Shown here piece by piece: positions 24,972 through 33,466 of a DNA stretch of 64,000 bases; the stretch's first letter is position 1, and each line of letters opens with the position of its first letter. The notes below the pieces were generated by a model. That model searched no databases. It had not been told where the DNA came from and saw nothing but the letters and a program-made list of their open reading frames with translations. Source of the DNA: Eutrophobius brisbanensis (GTDB lineage Bacteria > Pseudomonadota > Gammaproteobacteria > Eutrophobiales > Eutrophobiaceae). The stretch is taken from NCBI GenBank assembly GCA_038131795.1, contig JAYPQE010000003.1, positions 1,054,001-1,118,000 of the forward strand. Reading direction: 5' to 3'. The translations under genes were made by a program, and so were the position numbers.

Positions 24972-25775
24972 ATGAATGATGCCGGACCATTAAACGCCAA
25001 TTCCATCCCTGACGTTCAAAGCAATGAGGATGCAAGACAAATTCCAATCGATAAGGTGGGTATTAAGGACATCCGTCATCCTGTTGTAGTCAAGGACCGC
25101 GCAGGTGGCGAACAGCATACCGTGGCAAACTTCAATATGTATGTAAGCCTACCGCATAATTTCAAAGGCACTCACATGTCCAGGTTTGTAGAGATCCTGA
25201 ATCAGCATGAGTATGAGATCTCGATTAAAACCTTCAAGACCATGTTAAAAGAAATGGTTGAAACGCTGGATGCCGAATCCGGTTATATCGAAATGTCCTT
25301 CCCGTATTTCATTAACAAGGCCGCTCCGGTATCCGGAGTGAAGAGCCTGATGGACTACGAAGTGTCGTTTATAGGTACAATAGATAATGGTGAGCCGTGT
25401 CTTACACTGAAAATCCTTATCCCGGTTACATCGTTGTGCCCCTGCTCCAGAGACATTTCAGACCGGGGTGCCCATAATCAGCGCTCTCATGTAACCCTGA
25501 CAGTCAAAACCTCTGACTTTGTCTGGATAGAAGAATTAATAGAAATGGTAGAACGGGTGGCGTCCTGTGAGCTTTATGGGCTGCTGAAACGACCAGACGA
25601 AAAATATGTCACTGAACATGCCTATGACAATCCCAAGTTTGTGGAAGATATGGTACGAGATGTAGCGATAGAGCTAAACAAGGACGACCGGGTCTCGGCT
25701 TATACAGTGGAATCAGAAAACTTTGAGTCCATCCATAATCACTCGGCGTATGCGATGTTGTCGCATAGCAAGTGA
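24972..25775 (+). CDS. folE2: GTP cyclohydrolase FolE2 (type IB)
   Basis: 267 residues, opening the pterin ring pathway from GTP to 7,8-dihydroneopterin triphosphate for folate (folP is at 46.4 kb). Family marks include DIRHPVVVKDR, FNMYVSLPHNFKGTHMSRFVEIL, the LIPVTSLCPCSRDISDRGAHNQR segment (metal-site Cys with following His) and EHAYDNPKFVEDMVRD. It is the type that works with metals other than zinc. The stop codon lies at the edge of a G-rich heptamer tract (25771-25790). A perfect palindrome precedes the gene. Confidence 0.95.
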   Translation: MNDAGPLNANSIPDVQSNEDARQIPIDKVGIKDIRHPVVVKDRAGGEQHTVANFNMYVSLPHNFKGTHMSRFVEILNQHEYEISIKTFKTMLKEMVETLDAESGYIEMSFPYFINKAAPVSGVKSLMDYEVSFIGTIDNGEPCLTLKILIPVTSLCPCSRDISDRGAHNQRSHVTLTVKTSDFVWIEELIEMVERVASCELYGLLKRPDEKYVTEHAYDNPKFVEDMVRDVAIELNKDDRVSAYTVESENFESIHNHSAYAMLSHSK

Positions 25776-25790
25776 GGGGTGAGGAGTAAC
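25771..25790 (+). repeat. G-rich heptamer tract at the folE2 stop
   Basis: AGTGAGGGGTGAGGAGTAAC: imperfect copies of the 7-bp GTGAGGA unit, containing the folE2 stop codon (TGA 25773-25775). It is inverted relative to the tract at 26157-26216, with the four-helix-bundle gene between the two. Confidence 0.7.
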
Positions 25791-25821
25791 AACGCTAGAT
25801 AATTTATATAAGGATAAACAT

Positions 25822-26148
25822 ATGGCAAGGATGCATCATAAATTAAATGTCTGGAAAAAATCCATCGAACTCGTTTCAGAGGCATATAACGCAACAAAGT
25901 CTTATCCGAAAGATGAAGCATTCGTACTAGTTCCGCAAATCAGACGCGCTGCTATAAGCATTTCCTCTAATATAGCTGAGGGTGCAGGCAGAAGTGGAAA
26001 AAAAGAATATTTAAAGTATCTAAATATAGCTCGTGGTTCACTGAGTGAACTTGAAACACAATTAATAATCAGCAAAAAACTCGGATATTTGGAAGATGCA
26101 TTTGGATTACTCGGCGGATTAATTAACTCCATTGCAAATCGAAAATAA
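25822..26148 (+). CDS. Four-helix bundle protein (S23 / TIGR02436 family)
   Basis: 108 residues, all alpha. LNVWKKSIELVSEAYNAT, PKDEAFVLVPQIRRAAISISSNIAEGAGR, KEYLKYLNIARGSLSELETQLIISKKLGYL and a last helix match the family first found in intervening sequences of 23S rRNA and also free-standing in chromosomes. Function is unknown. It lies between convergent folE2 and mazG and inside their inverted pair of heptamer tracts, which suggests insertion there. There is no 23S rRNA nearby. Confidence 0.88.
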   Translation: MARMHHKLNVWKKSIELVSEAYNATKSYPKDEAFVLVPQIRRAAISISSNIAEGAGRSGKKEYLKYLNIARGSLSELETQLIISKKLGYLEDAFGLLGGLINSIANRK

Positions 26149-26156
26149 GATAGCAC

Positions 26157-26216
26157 AATACCTTACACCTCACTCCTGACCCCTCACCCCTTACTCCTCA
26201 CTCCTCACTCCTCACT
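26157..26216 (-). repeat. Heptamer tract overlapping the mazG 3' end
   Basis: CTCACTCCTGACCCCTCACC and further CTCCTCA units form about seven imperfect tandem heptamers. The mazG stop (26205-26207) and the codons for its last residues Ser-Glu-Glu lie inside the tract. In the mazG direction the repeat reads GTGAGGA. Confidence 0.75.
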
Positions 26217-26996
26217 TGTTTTTTTACTCTCCTCCCATAACCTGTCCATCTCATCCAGGCTGGCGTCTTCGAGGTCTCTGCCCTGCGCTTTCAGTTTTGT
26301 CTCTATGTAACTAAAGCGTTGTTTAAACTTACGGTTGGCGGCCATCAATGCCGTTTCCGCATCCACATTCAAATGCCGGGCAAGGTTTACGCAGGCAAAT
26401 AACAAGTCTCCTACTTCCTCTGCAACCTTCTCGCTGTTAGCGTTGTTGCTGATTTCTGTTTTTATCTCTGCCAACTCTTCTTCCACTTTGCCAATTACCG
26501 GATTAGTTTCATCCCAGTCAAATCCGACGACGGCGGCCTTTTTCTGAAGTTTTTTGGCATGGATTAACGCCGGCATTGCCGAGCTGATGCTGTCCAGCAA
26601 GCCATCATCCTGTATACCTTTCTCCTGCCTTTCCTCACGTTTTATTTGTTCCCAACTACGGCTTAAATCACTCGCAGTGTTGATTTTAGCATCGGCAAAT
26701 ACATGCGGGTGCCGACGGGTCAGCTTGTCTGTTAAAGTCTCAACCACATCATTAAATTCAAAGTCATTATGTTCACTGGCTATCTGGCAGTAAAAAATAA
26801 TCTGAAATAACAGATCGCCCAATTCGTCTCTAAACTGGGTCGTATTGCCCGATTGAATAGCCTCGGCAATTTCGTAAACCTCTTCTATGGTATGGGGCAG
26901 TATGGTGTGATGGGTTTGTTCACGGTCCCATGGACATCCGGTCTCAGGTGCACGTAAGGTTTCCATAACTTTTATTAACTCATCAATTGATTTCAT
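26205..26996 (-). CDS. mazG: Nucleoside triphosphate pyrophosphohydrolase MazG
   Basis: 263 residues with two all-alpha MazG domains. The N-terminal one has CPWDREQTHHTILPHTIEEVYEIAEAI and ELGDLLFQIIFYCQIA (EExxE...ExxD metal sites); the second has EEELAEIKTEI and EEVGDLLFACVNLARHL. It hydrolyses NTPs to NMP and pyrophosphate. The C-terminus KKTSEE is partly encoded by the GTGAGGA heptamer tract, so those last residues are probably a recent replacement. Confidence 0.95.
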   Translation of the reverse strand: MKSIDELIKVMETLRAPETGCPWDREQTHHTILPHTIEEVYEIAEAIQSGNTTQFRDELGDLLFQIIFYCQIASEHNDFEFNDVVETLTDKLTRRHPHVFADAKINTASDLSRSWEQIKREERQEKGIQDDGLLDSISSAMPALIHAKKLQKKAAVVGFDWDETNPVIGKVEEELAEIKTEISNNANSEKVAEEVGDLLFACVNLARHLNVDAETALMAANRKFKQRFSYIETKLKAQGRDLEDASLDEMDRLWEESKKTSEE

Positions 26997-27115
26997 AATG
27001 TATTAACTTGATTTTTACATGTATTTAGAATAAAACTATCAGCGTTTAATATTTTTTGTAAAAATATTGTGCAAACATAATAGTTTGATTACCGACTATT
27101 TAAGGGCATTATGAA

Positions 27116-27688
27116 ATGACTCCTTTAATATTGCGACTCGATATTTCAGGCATCCCGGTTAACTGGATGTCCTGGCAAGATGCGGTCAACCTGTACTGCA
27201 GGGACATGGTTGCCTGGACAGCGGGACACCATGAATTTTCATTTCACGGCGGCATATCCAGGCTTTCCGGCAAACGCTCATGCATCGATATCAATTCCAT
27301 CATTGCTGTAAAACGTTCCAGTGGACACAAATATGTACAGCGCAGTATCCCGCCCCTGACAAACAGGGAGTTATTCCTGCGCGATGCCCACCTATGCATG
27401 TATTGTGGCGGAGAATACCATGAAATTGAACTGACACGAGACCATGTCGTACCGCTATCAAAAGGCGGGAAAGACCGCTGGTCTAACGTGGTTGCCGCTT
27501 GCCGGCAATGTAACACCCGAAAAGGCAACCGTACCCCTGAAATAGCCAATATGCCCCTAATGGCGGTGCCGTATGTTCCAAACTGGGCGGAATTTCTTGC
27601 CCTGTCTAATCGTAGAATTCTAATGGATCAGATGGATTTCCTGAAAACTCAGTTTTCAGGCAGGCCTATGCCGTTTCACAATCAATGA
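27116..27688 (+). CDS. HNH endonuclease family protein
   Basis: This soluble protein has 190 residues. CMYCGG, then LTRDHVVPLSKGGKDRWSNVVAACRQCNTRKGNRTPEIA (about 97-150) is a complete HNH motif with a zinc-binding CxxC pair. The N-terminus (NWMSWQDAVNLYCRDMVAW) matches the uncharacterised stand-alone HNH proteins common in proteobacteria. AAGGG lies about 10 nt before the ATG. No phage or intron context is seen. Confidence 0.88.
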   Translation: MTPLILRLDISGIPVNWMSWQDAVNLYCRDMVAWTAGHHEFSFHGGISRLSGKRSCIDINSIIAVKRSSGHKYVQRSIPPLTNRELFLRDAHLCMYCGGEYHEIELTRDHVVPLSKGGKDRWSNVVAACRQCNTRKGNRTPEIANMPLMAVPYVPNWAEFLALSNRRILMDQMDFLKTQFSGRPMPFHNQ

Positions 27689-27825
27689 GTATTAATTTTT
27701 TTTTGTGATAAACAGCCAGATTTTATTTGCAAATCCGTTGATATATTCCGATAAATAAGTCATTATTGCGCTACAGAAACTGGGGAATGCCAGAACATAG
27801 ATTCAAAGTCACAGGAGAATTTTAG

Positions 27826-28107
27826 ATGAAAATAACACAAATCAAAGTCGCAATTCTTGCCATGGTACTGGTTGTTGCTGGCGGTTGTGCCACCCAACAG
27901 CAAATTGATGAAGTTCGATCAATTGCTAACAGTGCGCAGTCCACTGCTAACAATGCTGCTTCTCAGGCAAGCAGTGCATTATCAACTGCTAACCAGGCAC
28001 TGGACGCTGCACGCCGTGCGCAAAATGCTGCTGATGCTGCTCAAGCATGCTGTGATGCTAACACCAGCAAGATTGACCGCGCATTCGAACAAGCAATGCA
28101 GAAGTAA
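27826..28107 (+). CDS. Small Ala-rich outer-membrane lipoprotein, Lpp/OprI-like
   Basis: 93 residues. A lipoprotein signal ends VVAGGC (Cys about 21), followed by a long heptad-type coiled coil rich in Ala, Ser and Asn (AQSTANNAASQASSALSTANQAL) and a short tail. This resembles Lpp/OprI-type structural lipoproteins. The C-terminal Lys (MQK) could crosslink to peptidoglycan as in Lpp; an L,D-transpeptidase lies convergent next door at 28242-29300. CACAGGAGA before the ATG and a strong terminator after the stop suggest high expression from a single-gene transcript. Confidence 0.85.
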   Translation: MKITQIKVAILAMVLVVAGGCATQQQIDEVRSIANSAQSTANNAASQASSALSTANQALDAARRAQNAADAAQACCDANTSKIDRAFEQAMQK

Positions 28108-28130
28108 GCAACTTTCAAGGTTGAACAAAA

Positions 28131-28158
28131 AACCCGTGATTAATCACGGGTTTTTTTT
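28131..28158 (+). terminator. Strong Rho-independent terminator
   Basis: AACCCGTGATT (28131-28141) pairs perfectly with AATCACGGGTT (28142-28152), followed by a run of T. Both sides carry A/T tracts, so it can serve the lipoprotein gene and, in reverse, the convergent L,D-transpeptidase gene. Confidence 0.92.
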
Positions 28159-28241
28159 ACATCTTTTTCGTATGATCTTTTTGTTTGAATGCTTCTAAAC
28201 CATTTAATTACAAAATCATAACATAAGACAAACCATTACCA

Positions 28242-29300
28242 TCACTCAGGATAAATATCGGTATCCAGTTTTAATTTAAGTACCGATGATTCAGAATTTA
28301 GCATTTCCATTTCATCACTGTTTTCAGTATCACTGCTGGCAGTTAACATCATCGCTGTAGAACGTTTTAACATTCCGATTTCGATTGGCACCCCTGATTG
28401 CTCGTCTATAACGGATTTAGCCAGGTCCCAGTCAATCTCATAAGCATCATCACCCGAGAGTTTTACCAACATTTTAACCACACTGGTCAAATTACCATCA
28501 AATAATTCAGCATCTTCATCAAGAAATGGATTGGCTTCAAGGTAAATTCGATTACTGATTACCCCCACTTTATAAGGTTGATTCACAATATTCACACGGG
28601 TTCCAAGTGGAATGGTATTGAATAAGGATTCAATATCTTCAGGGTATAGGCGAATGCAACCTGAACTGACCCGCATTCCCACACCAAAAGGTCGATTCGT
28701 CCCATGAATAAGATAAGAAGGTAATCCCAACCGCATGGCAAAACGGCCTAATGGATTTTCAGGACCAGGTTTAACCACCTTGGGTAATATCTTTCCTTCC
28801 TCGGCATAATGTTCGCGCACAGAATCCGGGGGATACCAATGCGGGTCACGGTTTTTTTGTATTATTTTTGTATTAATATAAGGCGTGGACCAGCCTTCTC
28901 TGCCTATACCTATGGGATGGGTTATAACCTGTCTGGTTTTCTCATCCGTGGATGGCGGAAAATAATATAAGCGCATTTCAGGGATATTAATAACAATCCC
29001 TTCATGATCAGCAACGGGTAAAACGAAATGTTTTGGCAAAACGATATGCTGATTATCACCTGGCAACCAGGTATCGACATCAGGGTTTGCCAATTTTATT
29101 TCATGGTAACCCAGGTCATGCAGGCGGGCGATATCCAGCAGGGTCTGTTCGTAATTTGAATATGTCTGGGAAGTGGCGCCCACGACTGAATCATCTACAT
29201 GGTAGTCAAAGGTTTCAGCCCATACCATTGTGCTCAAACACAAAGAAAGCACCAAACAGATCACTGAAATATTTAAAATTTTAAAATTGTGATTTTTCAT
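28242..29300 (-). CDS. Periplasmic L,D-transpeptidase (ErfK/YbiS/YcfS type)
   Basis: The protein has 352 residues. It starts with a signal peptide (ISVICLVLSLCLSTMVWA), then a LysM-like segment (IARLHDLGYHEIKLANPDVDTWLPGDN) and the YkuD catalytic domain with HGTNRPFGVGMRVSSGCIRL (His, Ser and nucleophile Cys). The C-terminal extension is Asp/Glu-rich. Enzymes of this architecture link Lpp-type lipoproteins to meso-diaminopimelate or form 3-3 crosslinks. The convergent Lpp-like gene with C-terminal Lys fits the first role; this is inferred. Confidence 0.9.
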   Translation of the reverse strand: MKNHNFKILNISVICLVLSLCLSTMVWAETFDYHVDDSVVGATSQTYSNYEQTLLDIARLHDLGYHEIKLANPDVDTWLPGDNQHIVLPKHFVLPVADHEGIVINIPEMRLYYFPPSTDEKTRQVITHPIGIGREGWSTPYINTKIIQKNRDPHWYPPDSVREHYAEEGKILPKVVKPGPENPLGRFAMRLGLPSYLIHGTNRPFGVGMRVSSGCIRLYPEDIESLFNTIPLGTRVNIVNQPYKVGVISNRIYLEANPFLDEDAELFDGNLTSVVKMLVKLSGDDAYEIDWDLAKSVIDEQSGVPIEIGMLKRSTAMMLTASSDTENSDEMEMLNSESSVLKLKLDTDIYPE

Positions 29301-29316
29301 GATTTGAATCCAGGTA

Positions 29317-29838
29317 TCAATGTTCCTTTAACCTTGGGATTAATTCAACAAGATTACAGGGTTTTGTTCGACTATCAAGCTGGGCTGCGATTATTTTGTC
29401 CCAGGCGGTGGCACAGGCGTTGGCTGAACCAGGTAAAACAAAAACATAGGTTCCATTGGCCACCCCGGACAATGCCCGTGACTGCAGGCTGGAAGTCCCA
29501 ATTTCATCATAGGAGATAGACCTGAATATTTCACCGAATCCTTCTATCTCTTTTTCCAGCAGACAGGAAACTGCCTCCGGTGTTCCATCCCTGCCTGTCA
29601 CACCAGTTCCACCGGTGCTGATAACTACATCGACACTATCTTCGGCAATCCAGGCAGCTACTGTCGCACGAATCTTGTAAATATCATCTTCTACAATCTT
29701 TTTTTCGCTCAGGTTGTGACCTGCTGACGTGACCTTGTCTTCTAACAGGCGTCCGGACTTATCTGTCTTTTCAGTCCGGGTATCTGAAACGACCAAAATG
29801 GCTATATTTAATGCGACTGACTGAACATTCTCTGTCAT
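29317..29838 (-). CDS. moaB: Molybdenum cofactor protein MoaB
   Basis: 173 residues of the MoCF_biosynth fold. STGGTGVTGRDGTPEAV is the MPT-binding loop, ILVVSDTRTEKTDKSG the N-terminal signature and VFVLPGSANACATAWDKII the second conserved loop. It adenylates molybdopterin or is a paralogue of MogA. The other Moco genes are 10 kb away at 40-44 kb. It is 16 bp downstream of no partner and divergent from hslR. Confidence 0.93.
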   Translation of the reverse strand: MTENVQSVALNIAILVVSDTRTEKTDKSGRLLEDKVTSAGHNLSEKKIVEDDIYKIRATVAAWIAEDSVDVVISTGGTGVTGRDGTPEAVSCLLEKEIEGFGEIFRSISYDEIGTSSLQSRALSGVANGTYVFVLPGSANACATAWDKIIAAQLDSRTKPCNLVELIPRLKEH

Positions 29839-29900
29839 TGTTGCTTCCTGTTAACATATATGAAAAGTTAATTATAAATCATTGTTCCGACAAATACCTT

Positions 29901-30314
29901 ATGGCACTGGATAAGCAAAACGACCTGAAAACCATGCGTCTGGATAAATGGCTGTGGTGTGCGCGTTTTTATAAAACGCGAAGACTGGCGAGTGATGCCA
30001 TCAAATCAGGTAAAGTTAAATCAGGTGTCGATAAAGTGAAACCATCACATGTGGTCAAACCAGGCGATACCTATTCATTGAGAAAGGGACCCTATACCTG
30101 TGAGATTACGGTACAGGGACTGGCCACCCATCGCCGCCCTGCGAGTGAAGCGGCATTACTGTATCAGGAAGACCCAAAAAGCATAAAACGACGTGAGCAA
30201 ATGGCGGCGGAGTTAAAGGCCCAAAATGCCTTGACGCCACGCAGTCAGGGCCGGCCGACCAAGCGGGAGCGGAGGAAGATTATTCGGTTTACGCGAAAAA
30301 CGAGTGAGGGGTGA
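29901..30314 (+). CDS. hslR: S4-domain ribosome-associated heat-shock protein (HslR/Hsp15)
   Basis: 137 residues from ATG 29901; the longer open frame overlaps the divergent moaB gene and is not credible. The S4 RNA-binding domain is MRLDKWLWCARFYKTRRLASDAIKSGKVKSG (from about residue 12). A Lys/Arg-rich tail follows. Hsp15 recycles stalled 50S subunits with nascent chains. The last residues Thr-Ser-Glu-Gly and the stop are encoded by a GTGAGGA heptamer tract. Confidence 0.92.
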   Translation: MALDKQNDLKTMRLDKWLWCARFYKTRRLASDAIKSGKVKSGVDKVKPSHVVKPGDTYSLRKGPYTCEITVQGLATHRRPASEAALLYQEDPKSIKRREQMAAELKAQNALTPRSQGRPTKRERRKIIRFTRKTSEG

Positions 30315-30450
30315 TTGAAAGACATGTGAGGTGTTAGGAATTAGGAGTGAGGAGAAACAAGTCGATGTATCAGGGAGTTGATTTTATTGTTACCCTTATT
30401 CACGCACTCCTGACACCTGACTCTTCACTCCTCACTTTTTTCTCCTCACA
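30301..30450. repeat. Inverted heptamer arms between hslR and the nitroreductase gene
   Basis: A G-rich arm at about 30301-30355 and a C-rich arm at about 30404-30450 face each other across about 50 bp. The left arm carries the hslR stop, the right arm the stop of the convergent nitroreductase (30446-30448). Transcripts from either side could fold into an imperfect hairpin. Confidence 0.7.
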
Positions 30451-31045
30451 TCCCCTTCCCCCACTCCCCGTCAAAGAAACACTCCGCCAGTGGTTTACGC
30501 ACACGCTCCGCCAGTTCCCGTTCTTTCAACTCTTCCGGGACATTTTCCTTTTCTACCTGATAGCCCACTGTCATCATGGCCATGGGGATAAAGCGTTCTG
30601 GTATAGTAAAGGATTCCCTGACTTTATCGACATTAAAACCACCCATTTGATGGACCATCATGCCCATTTCAGTTGCCTGGATAGTTAAACTCATGGCTGC
30701 AGCACCCGTATCATAACTTCCCCACCTGTTAGGCTTTTGATTCCTGGCAAAGACAGTGTCGGATGCAATGATAATTAATAAGGGTGCATTATTGGCCCAC
30801 CCCTGATTACCTTCAGACAGGCAGTCGAAGGCCTTTTGCCATACAGATTCATTACTGGATTTGTCACAAAAGATGAGACGCCAGGGTTCATCACCGAAAC
30901 AGGATGGGCTCCAGCGGGCGGCCTCAGCCAGGACAATTTTATCGTCGTGAGTTATACATTTGTCCGGGTCATATGCCCGGCCGCTCCAGCGTTTTGCCAA
31001 ATACGGATTGATAGGTAGCTGGGTACTTGCTTTTTTATCAAACAT
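30446..31045 (-). CDS. Nitroreductase family protein
   Basis: The 199-residue FMN-dependent fold: LAKRWSGRAYDPD (R-S-x-R FMN phosphate region), EAARWSPSCFGDEPWRLIF, GAAAMSLTIQATEMGMMVHQMGGF and PMAMMTVGYQ are the usual conserved stretches. Such enzymes reduce nitro or quinone compounds with NAD(P)H; the true substrate is unknown. AGGAGA precedes the ATG. The stop lies in a heptamer tract. Confidence 0.9.
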   Translation of the reverse strand: MFDKKASTQLPINPYLAKRWSGRAYDPDKCITHDDKIVLAEAARWSPSCFGDEPWRLIFCDKSSNESVWQKAFDCLSEGNQGWANNAPLLIIIASDTVFARNQKPNRWGSYDTGAAAMSLTIQATEMGMMVHQMGGFNVDKVRESFTIPERFIPMAMMTVGYQVEKENVPEELKERELAERVRKPLAECFFDGEWGKGM

Positions 31046-31135
31046 GTTGTCTCCTGTTAGAAATACATTTCAAAATCTTTTAATAGTTGTGACTAAATAC
31101 CTGTATAACATATCCGTAAATGGTAATGTAATAAT

Positions 31136-32086
31136 ATGGATGATGCGGTAAATATGACAGCAAAAGACACCATACAGACAATTTCTGACAATATCTGTAC
31201 CGTGATAAAAGGTCAGGAAGATGCAATCAGGCTGTTATTGTCCGCATTTATCAGTGGTGGTCATGTATTACTGGAAGATGTCCCGGGAACAGGAAAAACC
31301 ACTCTCGCCAAGGCCCTGGCAAAATCAATCTCTGCAGAATATCATCGCGTTCAATTTACGCCTGATCTTCTACCCACGGACATACTGGGTGTCTCTATCT
31401 ATCATCAGCGGCAACAGGATTTCCGGTTTCATCAAGGTCCGGTATTTACCAATATTCTTCTCGCCGATGAGATCAACCGGGCATCCCCCCGGACCCAGTC
31501 TGCGCTGCTGGAGGCAATGGGGGAATCACAGGTGAGTGTGGATGGTGTTAAATATGACCTTGATGATTTGTTTTTTGTCATCGCCACACAAAATCCGATT
31601 GAATATCATGGCACTTACCCATTGCCGGAAGCACAAATGGACCGTTTTGCCATGCGCTTTGAATTAGGTTATGTCACTGAAGACCTGGAAATTGATATCC
31701 TCACAGAACAAAACACCACGCACCCAATAAACAACATTAAAAGTGTTTCCAAACGTGAAGATATTATTGCAGCCCGGCAACAACTGTCCCAGGTCAGGGT
31801 CAGTGATGAGATTAAACAATATATAATCGAAATAATTCGTGAAACAAGAAGCATACAGGGGGTACTCAACGGCGCCAGCCCCCGTGCCTCACTGGCACTG
31901 ATGAAAGCTGCCCAAGGTCTGGCCTTATATGATGGACTGGAATTTGTTACCCCGGACCACGTTCAGGAACTGGCTATACCCGTGATTGCCCACAGACTCA
32001 TGTTGGATTCCTCGGCTAAATTTTCAGGACTCACAGCTAAAGGTATTATTTCCGACATTCTCAAGGCCGTCACAGTACCGGTTTAA
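31136..32086 (+). CDS. MoxR family AAA ATPase
   Basis: 316 residues. Walker A is EDVPGTGKTTLAKAL (about 43-57), Walker B is ILLADEINRASPRTQSALLEAM, and sensor 1 is FFVIATQNPIEYHGTYPLPEAQMDRF. C-terminal lid helices follow. MoxR proteins act as chaperones for metal or VWA-domain clients. It heads a tight operon with a DUF58 protein and a TgpA-type transglutaminase, the standard three-gene set. The next start is 3 bp after its stop. Confidence 0.95.
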   Translation: MDDAVNMTAKDTIQTISDNICTVIKGQEDAIRLLLSAFISGGHVLLEDVPGTGKTTLAKALAKSISAEYHRVQFTPDLLPTDILGVSIYHQRQQDFRFHQGPVFTNILLADEINRASPRTQSALLEAMGESQVSVDGVKYDLDDLFFVIATQNPIEYHGTYPLPEAQMDRFAMRFELGYVTEDLEIDILTEQNTTHPINNIKSVSKREDIIAARQQLSQVRVSDEIKQYIIEIIRETRSIQGVLNGASPRASLALMKAAQGLALYDGLEFVTPDHVQELAIPVIAHRLMLDSSAKFSGLTAKGIISDILKAVTVPV

Positions 32087-32089
32087 GTC

Positions 32090-33466
32090 ATGGTCGCAAC
32101 CGGGCGTCTGCTTTATCATAATTTCCGCCTGCTACACCGCGTCAGTTGCTGGATACGTGATCGTTTCACGGCCACTGGCCTACTGATTTTAAGTTGTATT
32201 GTTGCCGCAGGTATCTTTGGAATTGATACCCGGGCATCTCTTGCCTACCAGATTTTCTCTATCACTTTTTCACTAATACTGATCTCATTTCTGTCCTCAT
32301 TATTTTTTCGGGCCAGATTAAAGTGTAAACGCGATTTGCCGGAATATGGCACTGTGTTCTTGCCACTAAAATATCGCGTCACCATCGAAAACTTCGATAA
32401 CAAACCTCATACCGACCTTTTATATACCGACATACTTGAATCTAAATTTCCCAGTTATAAAGCATTCAGATCCACCTACGATCCTGCAGACAAAAACCGG
32501 AACTGGTTTGACAGGAAAATAGGCTACCCAAAATTGATGTCCATGCTGCAGCGAAACAGAGGCGCATCCATATCCTGGTCTGCAGTGGACGAGATCCCTG
32601 CAAAGGATGAAAAAGAATTCACTATTGAATGTATCCCCACCCGACGTGGATACCTGAGGTTTACCCATAGCCGGATAGCCCGCCCGGATCCGTTTGGATT
32701 ATTTTTATCATTAAAAAACCAGAAAAACCCAGAGAAGCTATTGATCCTGCCAAAAACCTACCGCGTCCCGCATATCAATCTAATGGGGCACCGAAAATAT
32801 CAACAGGGAGGTTTAAACCAGGCCAGCCTGGTAGGTGACTCACAGGAGTTTATGTCGTTACGTGACTACCAACCGGGTGACCCGCTGCGTTCTATTCATT
32901 GGCGAAGTTATGCCAAGCGAGGCGAACCAGTTGTCAAAGAATATAAAGACGAATTTTTTGTCCGTCATGGTCTGGTCCTGGATACCTTCATTACGGGCCA
33001 AACATCAAACCAATTCGAGGAAGCAGTATCACTGGCGGCTTCCTTTTCACTGTCTATAGAAGATCAGGATTCATTATTAGATCTGTTGTTTATCGGCAAT
33101 GAAGCACATCATTTCACCACTGGCAGGGGGTTCGGAAAATCATCTAATCTCCTAGAAATACTGGCGTGTGTAACGCCTAGCCCTGATCCTGATTTTCATA
33201 ACCTGACAAATTTAATCGAAAAAAGTTTATCCGAATTCAGTGTGTTAATCCTCATATTATTAGACTGGGATGAACAACGTCAGGAAATGGTTAAACGATT
33301 TTTCTCCATTAACATTCCAGTTGTTGTTTTCGTTGTCAAAGAAACGGCTACCAGACTTGATCCAGGAACATTATGTGATCATCCGGAACGCTTGATTCCA
33401 CTGGTAACAGATAATATCCAGGATACCCTGGATTCCATTAACTGGTCGGAACTAAATGGACAATAA
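32090..33466 (+). CDS. DUF58 domain membrane protein
   Basis: This 458-residue protein has two N-terminal membrane helices (about 28-70), a beta-rich segment (PLKYRVTIENFDNKP) and the DUF58 core FMSLRDYQPGDPLRSIHWRSYAKRGEPVVKEYKDE (around 245-285), followed by a VWA-like fold. DUF58 proteins are the usual clients of MoxR ATPases. Its last 11 nt overlap the next gene (ATGGACAATAA), implying coupled translation. Confidence 0.93.
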   Translation: MVATGRLLYHNFRLLHRVSCWIRDRFTATGLLILSCIVAAGIFGIDTRASLAYQIFSITFSLILISFLSSLFFRARLKCKRDLPEYGTVFLPLKYRVTIENFDNKPHTDLLYTDILESKFPSYKAFRSTYDPADKNRNWFDRKIGYPKLMSMLQRNRGASISWSAVDEIPAKDEKEFTIECIPTRRGYLRFTHSRIARPDPFGLFLSLKNQKNPEKLLILPKTYRVPHINLMGHRKYQQGGLNQASLVGDSQEFMSLRDYQPGDPLRSIHWRSYAKRGEPVVKEYKDEFFVRHGLVLDTFITGQTSNQFEEAVSLAASFSLSIEDQDSLLDLLFIGNEAHHFTTGRGFGKSSNLLEILACVTPSPDPDFHNLTNLIEKSLSEFSVLILILLDWDEQRQEMVKRFFSINIPVVVFVVKETATRLDPGTLCDHPERLIPLVTDNIQDTLDSINWSELNGQ

